DNA of 64,000 nt from an uncultured Clostridia bacterium (GTDB taxonomy: Bacteria; Bacillota; Clostridia; Oscillospirales; Acutalibacteraceae), in NCBI GenBank assembly GCA_947623205.1, contig CANQGM010000008.1, forward strand, positions 1 to 64,000, given 5' to 3'. Positions 58,201-64,000 of this stretch are shown here, in pieces; the first letter of the stretch is position 1; every line of letters begins with the position of its first letter. The notes beneath the pieces were generated by a model. That model did not search any database, was not told the DNA's origin, and saw only the letters and a list, made by a program, of their open reading frames with translations. The position numbers and the translations under genes are program-made.

Positions 58201-58812
58201 GCGGAACGCCTCAACAGCATCCCAGTCGAGCATATCAGCGAGGTCTTCATAATCCCATTCTTCAATCTTCTGAACCTCGTGCGATGTTCTGAAGCCGTCA
58301 AAGAAGTGCAGGAATGGAACTCTGCCCTTTATAGCCGCAAGGTGAGCAACTGCCGCAAGGTCCATACATTCCTGCGGATTATTTGAACAAAGCATAGCGT
58401 AGCCTGTCTGACGGCACGCATAAATATCTGAATGATCGCCAAAAATTGAAAGAGCATGACTTGTAAGCGCACGGGCAGATACATGAATTACGCCCGGCAA
58501 AAGTTCGCCTGCCATTTTGTACATATTAGGAATCATAAGAAGCAGACCCTGCGATGCTGTATATGTTGTAGTTAAAGCGCCTGCAGCGAGTGAACCGTGA
58601 ACGGCACCCGCTGCGCCGCCCTCAGACTGCATTTCTGTTACCTGAACTTCTCTTCCGAAAAGGTTTTTAGCACCCTGTGCCGAAAATTTGTCTGTCAAAT
58701 CGGCCATTACGGAAGAAGGTGTAATAGGATAGATAGCAGCGACATCTGTAAATGCATAAGAAACGTGAGCAACTGCCGTGTTGCCATCCATGGTTTTCAT
58801 TTTTCTTGCCAT
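55252..58812 (-). CDS. nifJ: Pyruvate:ferredoxin (flavodoxin) oxidoreductase
   Basis: A single-chain 1186-residue homodimeric-type PFOR. The N-terminal pyruvate domain ([34 protein letters not shown]) is followed by the gamma-like and ferredoxin domain with two 4Fe-4S motifs ([14 protein letters not shown] and [14 protein letters not shown], about 690-760). The proximal-cluster Cys is in [23 protein letters not shown]. The TPP-binding [39 protein letters not shown] follows. It oxidises pyruvate to acetyl-CoA and CO2. The start at 58812 follows AAAGGAGGAC; the longer ORF start lacks it. Confidence 0.96.
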   Translation of the reverse strand: [1186 protein letters not shown]

Positions 58813-58901
58813 TGAAATTTGTCCTCCTTTAATTATCAAAGCGGCAAGTCAAAATCAAGCCGCAATAAAGTATAAATCGGATACGCACTGTATCATTATA
58901 G

Positions 58902-58931
58902 ATTTTATCACTTTACAAAACTTTTGTAAAG
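58902..58931 (-). promoter_or_regulatory. PFOR promoter with a 21-bp perfect palindrome over the -35
   Basis: On the minus strand: TTTACA, a 17-nt spacer, TAAAAT. A perfect palindrome with 10-bp arms CTTTACAAAA around a single central C occupies 58911-58931 and covers the -35 and part of the spacer, as expected of a repressor operator. The regulator is unknown. Confidence 0.6.
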
Positions 58932-58972
58932 AGTTTTAAACAGGAAAAATATTTATAAGTTTTTGCAGACTG

Positions 58973-59009
58973 AAGGGGCTGTCTCACTTCATTTGTGAGC
59001 CGGCCCCTT
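58973..59009. terminator. Stem-loop between serA and PFOR
   Basis: Stem AAGGGGC and CTCAC paired with GTGAG and GCCCCTT, with a small internal loop and a 7-nt loop. It lies 31 bp past the serA stop. The T-tract (ATTTTTAT) follows on the plus strand, not in the direction of serA transcription. Confidence 0.6.
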
Positions 59010-59040
59010 ATTTTTATATATTAAAATATATTAAAAATCA

Positions 59041-60189
59041 TTATATTGCGCGAACGCGGATAATGCCCTCGACCGAAGAAATAGATTCTGCGTTTGAAGC
59101 GTCTGCGCCGGTTACGTCAATAATAGTATAAGCATAGTCGCCGCGGCTCTTGCTGAGCATATTCTCAACATTGCCCTTTACTTCCGAAAGAATTTTTTTA
59201 AGAAGCTCGGGAATGTTTTTGTGCATTACACAAAAACGAATGTCGCCCGACTTAGCCATTGAAAGCGCAGGATAATTTACCGAATTAATAATGTTTCCGT
59301 TTTCAAGAAAATCCTTGATTTGGTCACACGCCATAACAGCGCAGTTTTCTTCACTTTCGGGAGTAGACGCGCCAAGGTGGGGCATACAAATAACATTTTC
59401 TTCCCCAAGAATATCATCAGTGCCGAAATCGGTTACATATTTTGCAACCTTTCCGCTCTTTAGCGCATCAAGAATCGCTGCCGAATTAACAAGACCGTCA
59501 CGGCTGAAGTTAAGAATACGTACGCCGTTCTTCATTTTTGCAATCATCTCGGCGTTAACCAAATTTTTTGTATCAGGAGTGAGCGGAACGTGAATTGTAA
59601 GATAGTCGCAGCCTGTCATTACATCTTCATTGCTCTTCATAAGCTCAACGGCAGGGTTAAGATGAAGTGCGTTATCAACCGACATAAACGGGTCAAATCC
59701 CATTACTTTCATACCGAGCGAAACGGCACAGTTTGCAACAAGAATACCAATTGCGCCAAGACCGATAACACCAAGAGTTTTACCCTTGAGTTCGGGTCCT
59801 ACAAACTGGCTTTTGCCCTTTTCTACCATCTTTCCGACTGCGTCTCCGTTGCCCTTTAATGTTTTAGCCCAGTCGATACCCTCGGTAATTTTACGCGAAG
59901 AAAGCAAAAGACCTGCGATCACAAGTTCTTTAACCGCATTAGCATTTGCGCCCGGTGTGTTGAAAACAACAATGCCCCTGTCTGTGCATTTATCTTTGGG
60001 AATGTTGTTTGTACCTGCGCCTGCTCTTGCAATTGCAAGAAGGTTATCGGCAAACTCCATATCGTGCATTGCCGCGCTTCTTACTAAGACAGCATCGGGA
60101 TTTTGAACATCTTCGCCATAATTATAGTTATCACCAAGGCGGCTTGTTCCGACTTTGGCAATTTTATTTAATGTGAGAACATTATACAT
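59041..60189 (-). CDS. serA: D-3-phosphoglycerate dehydrogenase
   Basis: A 382-residue NAD-dependent dehydrogenase, first step of serine synthesis. Rossmann motif TLGVIGLGAIGILVANCAVSLGMKVMGFDP near residue 145, catalytic Arg in ILNFSRDGLVN, Glu in DFGTDDILGEENVICMPHLGASTPESEENCA with the catalytic His. A C-terminal ACT domain (~310-382) probably senses serine. It is shorter than the E. coli form in lacking the intervening domain. AAAGGTTGGTATGTA precedes the ATG. It lies 32 bp after serC in one operon. Confidence 0.94.
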   Translation of the reverse strand: MYNVLTLNKIAKVGTSRLGDNYNYGEDVQNPDAVLVRSAAMHDMEFADNLLAIARAGAGTNNIPKDKCTDRGIVVFNTPGANANAVKELVIAGLLLSSRKITEGIDWAKTLKGNGDAVGKMVEKGKSQFVGPELKGKTLGVIGLGAIGILVANCAVSLGMKVMGFDPFMSVDNALHLNPAVELMKSNEDVMTGCDYLTIHVPLTPDTKNLVNAEMIAKMKNGVRILNFSRDGLVNSAAILDALKSGKVAKYVTDFGTDDILGEENVICMPHLGASTPESEENCAVMACDQIKDFLENGNIINSVNYPALSMAKSGDIRFCVMHKNIPELLKKILSEVKGNVENMLSKSRGDYAYTIIDVTGADASNAESISSVEGIIRVRAI

Positions 60190-60221
60190 TACATACCAAC
60201 CTTTAATTATAAATTTACTGA

Positions 60222-61307
60222 TTATTTATTTTCAGCTTCAAATTTCTTCATAAATTCAACAAGTTTTTCTACGCCTTCATAAGGCATAGCATTATAGATA
60301 GAGGCTCTCATTCCGCCTACGGTGCGGTGACCTTTAATATTTACAAATCCTGCCTGAGACGCCTCTTTTACAAATTTAGCGTCCATATCGTCATTGCCCG
60401 TAACAAACGGAACATTCATAAGAGAGCGATCCTCGGGAACGACAGTACCTTTAAAAAGCTTTGAACTGTCAAGAAAATCATAAAGGAGCTTTGCCTTTTT
60501 TACATTAAGCTCTTTCATCTTATCAAGACCGCCGATTTCGTTTTTAATCCATTCATAAACAAGTTTTGCAATGTAAATAGAGTAACAGGGCGGAGTATTG
60601 AAAAGAGAATCCTTATCGGCATGAGTCTTGTAGTTGAGCATTTCTGGGGTAATGTCCATAGCGTTGCCTATGAGATCCTCGCGAATGATAACGACCGTAA
60701 GACCTGCGCCGGCCATATTTTTTTGAGCGCCCGCAAAAAGCAGGCCGAACTTTGAAACATCTATCGGTTCGGAGAGAATGCAAGACGAAATATCCGCCAC
60801 AAGCGGAATATCTCCCGTGTCGGGAAGCTCGTGGTAAACGGTGCCGTAAATTGTGTTATTTAAACAAATATATACATAGTCGGCGTCTTTACGGAACATC
60901 GACTTGTCTGTCTTTGGAATATATGTAAATGTTTTGTCCTCAGAAGAGGCAACTGCCTTTGCGTCGCCGAAACGTGCAGCCTCTTTATAAGCCTTTTTAG
61001 CCCACTGACCCGTAATTATATAGTCTGCTTTGTTGTTCTTATTCATAAGATTGAGCGCAACCATTGCAAACTGTGTTGAACCGCCGCCCTGAAGAAAAAG
61101 AACCTTGTAGTTATCGGGAATATTCATTATCTCGCGAAGCAGAGCCTCTGCGTCCTTAATTATTTTATCAAAGGTTTTGCTGCGGTGTGACATTTCCATT
61201 ACACTCTGTCCGCTGCCCTGATAATCAAGCATTTCTGCCGCCGCCTGTTTAAGAACAGATTCAGGAAGCATTGAAGGACCTGCGGAAAAATTATATACTC
61301 TTGCCAT
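60222..61307 (-). CDS. serC: Phosphoserine aminotransferase
   Basis: A 361-residue class V PLP aminotransferase: VYNFSAGPSMLPESVLKQAAAEMLDYQGSGQSVMEMSHRSK at the start, GGGSTQFAMVALNL, DISSCILSEPIDVSKFGLLFAGAQKNMAGAGLTVVIIRED with the PLP Lys, and the C-terminal GHRTVGGMRASIYNAMPYEGVEKL. It converts 3-phosphohydroxypyruvate to phosphoserine. GGGAGATTTTAAAT precedes the ATG. It is first of the serC-serA operon under a consensus promoter. Confidence 0.95.
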   Translation of the reverse strand: MARVYNFSAGPSMLPESVLKQAAAEMLDYQGSGQSVMEMSHRSKTFDKIIKDAEALLREIMNIPDNYKVLFLQGGGSTQFAMVALNLMNKNNKADYIITGQWAKKAYKEAARFGDAKAVASSEDKTFTYIPKTDKSMFRKDADYVYICLNNTIYGTVYHELPDTGDIPLVADISSCILSEPIDVSKFGLLFAGAQKNMAGAGLTVVIIREDLIGNAMDITPEMLNYKTHADKDSLFNTPPCYSIYIAKLVYEWIKNEIGGLDKMKELNVKKAKLLYDFLDSSKLFKGTVVPEDRSLMNVPFVTGNDDMDAKFVKEASQAGFVNIKGHRTVGGMRASIYNAMPYEGVEKLVEFMKKFEAENK

Positions 61308-61345
61308 ATTTAAAATCTCCCTTAAAAAATTAAATTAACAAATAG

Positions 61346-61374
61346 ATTATACGCTTATAAAAAGTTAAAGTCAA
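61346..61374 (-). promoter_or_regulatory. Promoter of serC-serA
   Basis: On the minus strand: TTGACT, a 17-nt spacer, TATAAT, with the start about 30 nt ahead of the serC ATG. It lies between pyrF and serC, so the ser genes are a separate unit. Confidence 0.8.
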
Positions 61375-61403
61375 CAGCTTTGAAAGTTAGTTTAATAAAA
61401 TTT

Positions 61404-62336
61404 TCAAAGCTTGATTTCTCCGATCGTACTTATTATCTCATCTCTCATTCTTATTGCTTCACTCCGTGCCGCGGCTGCAAAATCCTCTTTTGAAAGGCCT
61501 TGCTTTTTCCATGCGCACATAATTCCGCGGCTTGAATTGATTACCGCGCCAAGACCGTTTTTGTCAAATGCGTTTTTAACATCCTCTGCACCGCCGCCCT
61601 GAGCGCCGTAGCCGGGAACAAGAAAGAAGGTATGACTCAGCTTTGTTCTCAATTCTTTAAGCTGTTCGGGATAAGTTGCGCCCACAACCGCGCCTGCCGC
61701 AGAATAGCCGTATTTTCCGTATGTCTCTTTTCCCCAAAACTCGCACATTTTGCCCATATGCTCATAAACGGTCTGACCTGTTTCAAGCTTAATATCCTGA
61801 AGTTCACCCGAGCCGGGGTTTGAAGTTTTTACAAGTACAAAAATCCCTTTGTCTTTCTCTTTGCATATATTAATAAGAGGTTTGATTCCGTCAGTGCCGA
61901 GATAGCCGTTTACCGTGAGCGCGTCAGCGCCGAACGCTTCAATATTTTTTCCCAAAATATCTGTTGTTCCCAGATGAGCGGCTGCATAAGCCTCCATTGT
62001 TGTGCCAATGTCGTTGCGCTTTCCGTCGGTAATAACAAACATACCTTTTGACTTTGCATAAGCGATAGTATCGCAGAGCGCCTTTACGCCCTGCCAGCCG
62101 TACATTTCATAATATGCCGCCTGCGGCTTTACGGCAGGAACAATATCACACAAGGCATCAATAAGCGCTTTGTTAAATTCAAAAAGAGCCTCTGCCGCTC
62201 CGTCAAGGGTCTTGCCGTGCCTTGCAAAGCAATTCTCTTTTATTGATGCAGGTACATAGTCAAGTTTAGGGTCAAGACCTGCAACCGTAGGATTCTGCAT
62301 TTTTATGATATTTTCAATAAGTCTGTCAAACGCCAT
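61404..62336 (-). CDS. pyrF: Orotidine 5'-phosphate decarboxylase (type 2)
   Basis: A 310-residue decarboxylase of the longer type 2 subfamily. The N-terminus reads FDRLIENIIKMQNPTVAGLDPKLDYVP, the catalytic motif ITDGKRNDIGTTMEAYAAAHLG supplies the Lys/Asp network, and VPGYGAQGGGAEDVKNAF...VINSSRGIM forms the phosphate site. It makes UMP from OMP. The start at 62336 follows GAGGGAAAATAAG; the ORF's own first codons carry that site. Downstream of the aldolase and pyrC genes on the same strand. Confidence 0.94.
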   Translation of the reverse strand: MAFDRLIENIIKMQNPTVAGLDPKLDYVPASIKENCFARHGKTLDGAAEALFEFNKALIDALCDIVPAVKPQAAYYEMYGWQGVKALCDTIAYAKSKGMFVITDGKRNDIGTTMEAYAAAHLGTTDILGKNIEAFGADALTVNGYLGTDGIKPLINICKEKDKGIFVLVKTSNPGSGELQDIKLETGQTVYEHMGKMCEFWGKETYGKYGYSAAGAVVGATYPEQLKELRTKLSHTFFLVPGYGAQGGGAEDVKNAFDKNGLGAVINSSRGIMCAWKKQGLSKEDFAAAARSEAIRMRDEIISTIGEIKL

Positions 62337-62427
62337 CTTATTTTCCCTCATTTATATTAAAATAAAATCAATATATTGCTTAAACTGAATGATATAAACG
62401 CAAATTTCTGCTCTCCAAGGTGCGCGG

Positions 62428-63408
62428 TCAGCTGTTAATTATATCATAAAGCTCGTTTGCAAACCTTGAGTAATCGTTCCTGTCCTCTTTTACAAATGAA
62501 ATTGCCGGACGCGGATGAGTGTTGTACTGGCCTGTCAGCATATAGGGTATGTCATAGCCCCACTTTACGCCGTCTGACTTTAACTTGTGCGTGTGTTCTT
62601 CAATTATTTTAAGAATAGGAGCGACCTTATATTTTGGATTTTTAAGAAAGCCGAGCAAAAGCTCAAGCGCGCAGTTGCCTGCTCCTCTGCCCATTCCGTC
62701 AACCGTTGCGTCAAGATAGCTTACTCCCTGGGTCATGGCCTCTATGGTGTTTGCAAAAGCAAGCTGTTGGTTGTTATGGGCATGAATACCCACATTTTTA
62801 TTGTATTTTTCTGCTGCTTCACAGTAAAGCTCCGCAAGGCGGCGTGACTGCTCGGGATAGAGCGCTCCGTAGCTGTCTACAATGTAAAAGGCATTTACCG
62901 GACTTTTTCCCAAAATATCAAGCGCCGTCATAATATCTTCTGTTTTTGCCTTGGAAACTGCCATAATGTTGATTGTTGTTTCATAACCTTTTTTTGCGCA
63001 GTCCTCTATCATTTCAACTGCGGCAGGAATGGTATTTATATATGTCGCAATTCTTACAAGGTCAATGGGACTGTCTTTTTTGGGGATTATGTCCTTTTCA
63101 AAGTCGGTTCTTCCTACGTCTGCCATAACTGCGATTTTTAATTTTGTCTTGTTGTCGCCTACTATCTTTCTTATGTCAGCGTCATTACAGAACTTCCACT
63201 TGCCAAAATCATCTTCATTAAAAATTTCTTTAGAAGCCTTGTATCCGAATTCCATATAATCGACGCCAGCTTTTACGTTAGCATCATACAGATCCTTTAT
63301 AAATTTATCGTCAAATCTAAAGTCATTGCAAAGTCCGCCGTCACGTATTGTTGCGTCAACTACCCTTATATCCTTTCTTACAGAAAGCAGATCGCCTTTT
63401 TGTGCCAT
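62428..63408 (-). CDS. HMGL-like aldolase (4-hydroxy-2-oxovalerate aldolase type)
   Basis: A 326-residue TIM-barrel pyruvate-type aldolase. The divalent-metal motif DATIRDGGLCNDFRFDDKFI lies near residue 18, VGIHAHNNQQLAFANTIEAM supplies His metal ligands, and YLDATVDGMGRGAGNCALELLLGFLK matches the HMGL-like family. It resembles 4-hydroxy-2-oxovalerate aldolase (DmpG) and, more loosely, citramalate/isopropylmalate synthases. No partner dehydrogenase is nearby. It lies 14 bp after pyrC, so it is read with the pyrimidine genes; its role there is unknown. GGGAGTTGTT precedes the ATG. Confidence 0.8.
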   Translation of the reverse strand: MAQKGDLLSVRKDIRVVDATIRDGGLCNDFRFDDKFIKDLYDANVKAGVDYMEFGYKASKEIFNEDDFGKWKFCNDADIRKIVGDNKTKLKIAVMADVGRTDFEKDIIPKKDSPIDLVRIATYINTIPAAVEMIEDCAKKGYETTINIMAVSKAKTEDIMTALDILGKSPVNAFYIVDSYGALYPEQSRRLAELYCEAAEKYNKNVGIHAHNNQQLAFANTIEAMTQGVSYLDATVDGMGRGAGNCALELLLGFLKNPKYKVAPILKIIEEHTHKLKSDGVKWGYDIPYMLTGQYNTHPRPAISFVKEDRNDYSRFANELYDIINS

Positions 63409-63422
63409 AATAACAACTCCCT

Positions 63423-64000
63423 TTATTTATCTTCAAATATTATTTTACCGTTTAATATGGTTTTTTTAACCTTTCCGCTTAACCTTAACCCCTTGAACGG
63501 AGTGTTCTTGCTCTTGCCGTGAAGTCTGTTTTCGTCAACCGTCCATTCTTCCTCGGGATCAGCAAGCACAATATCCGCCGGTGCGCCGACCTCTATTTTC
63601 CCGGCGTCAATTCCAAGTATTTTTGCCGGATTACAGCTCATTTTCTCTATAAGCTGTTCAAATGTAATTTTGCCGGGTTTTACAAGATAAGTAACGCCTG
63701 CCGCAAATGAGGTTTCCATTCCCACTGCGCCGTTCGGTGCCTTTTCAAAATCTGACTTTTCCTGCGGCGTATGGGGAGCGTGGTCGGTTGCAATTGCGTC
63801 AAGCGTACCGTCCTGCAAACCTTTTATAATTTCGCTGACATCAGCCTGCGTCCTCAGCGGAGGATTCATCCTGTAATCGGCGTCGCGTTTCAAAAGCTCA
63901 TTTTCTGTGAGCGAAAAATAATGAGGCGCTGTTTCTGCGGTTACCCGAACTCCTCTTTTTTTTGCGTCCCGAATAAGCGCAACGCTTGTTTTTGTGCTTA
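63423..64000 (-). CDS. pyrC: Dihydroorotase, C-terminal part (cut by window edge)
   Basis: The reading frame is open to the window end, so the start lies beyond 64000. The visible ~192 residues include VTAETAPHYFSLTENELL (metal-ligand His), DYRMNPPLRTQADVSEII, the conserved DAIATDHAPHTPQEKSDFEKAPNGAVGMETSF and the end LHGKSKNTPFKGLRLSGKVKKTILNGKIIFE. It closes the dihydroorotate ring in pyrimidine synthesis. It belongs to the class I cyclic amidohydrolases common in Firmicutes. It is probably in one operon with the aldolase and pyrF. Confidence 0.93.
   Translation of the reverse strand, partial: STKTSVALIRDAKKRGVRVTAETAPHYFSLTENELLKRDADYRMNPPLRTQADVSEIIKGLQDGTLDAIATDHAPHTPQEKSDFEKAPNGAVGMETSFAAGVTYLVKPGKITFEQLIEKMSCNPAKILGIDAGKIEVGAPADIVLADPEEEWTVDENRLHGKSKNTPFKGLRLSGKVKKTILNGKIIFEDK

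Overview
The window is low-GC, densely coded DNA. Gene order and families point to an anaerobic Firmicute of class Clostridia, probably a Ruminococcaceae/Oscillospiraceae-type gut bacterium. The support is a rimP-nusA-rnpM-ylxQ-infB-rbfA-nrnA-truB operon, a Trp T-box ahead of the trp operon, a 1186-residue pyruvate:ferredoxin oxidoreductase, a BadF/HgdC-type activase, an oxygen-sensitive class I fumarase in two subunits, DUF6062, DUF6465 and CpXC proteins, and a secreted GH13 amylase with starch-binding modules. Species assignment is inference.

Layout. 1-5357 is host sequence: an SleB-like wall hydrolase, AraC and WYL regulators, an auxin-efflux-type transporter and a DUF6465 protein. 5358-14082 is an integrated element of about 8.7 kb in the 3' end of tRNA-Thr(GGT). 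It is bounded by a 45-bp direct repeat and carries a tyrosine integrase next to the intact tRNA. An XRE repressor and the integrase run rightward. A small HTH protein, an excisionase-like protein, a DUF6291 replisome-organiser-like protein, a DnaC-type loader and a DUF1492/ArpU-like regulator run leftward from the divergent promoter. Beyond them lies a 720-bp non-coding block with six 58-bp tandem units, each holding an AAAATAA-N6-TTATTTT palindrome. The accessory part holds DUF2442, DUF4160, a ribbon-helix-helix protein, a candidate type I toxin-antitoxin locus, a HIRAN protein and an ImmA-type peptidase. There is no relaxase, terminase or structural gene. The order repressor-int | HTH-xis-rep-loader-origin resembles phage-inducible chromosomal islands, and this is the best candidate for an undescribed system here.

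14114-21426 is the translation/ribosome-maturation operon. 21457-29749 holds the amylase, endonuclease IV, tRNA-Pro, metG-tatD, an 8-oxoguanine glycosylase and a DUF6062 protein. 29800-32896 is an orphan set of three tail-fibre/baseplate-like genes, one with four near-identical 258-bp repeats. 33091-47958 is metabolic and regulatory: an activase pair, citrate synthase, MGMT-like and LOG proteins, an iron alcohol dehydrogenase, a two-component system and fumarase. lexA follows, with a structured non-coding region between it and the trp operon. trpEGDCBA (no trpF) is read leftward from a T-box leader. The right end holds PFOR, serA, serC, pyrF, an aldolase and a truncated pyrC.

Limits: all calls come from reading the sequence. 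No searches or folding runs were done, and promoters, operators and small RNAs are pattern matches.
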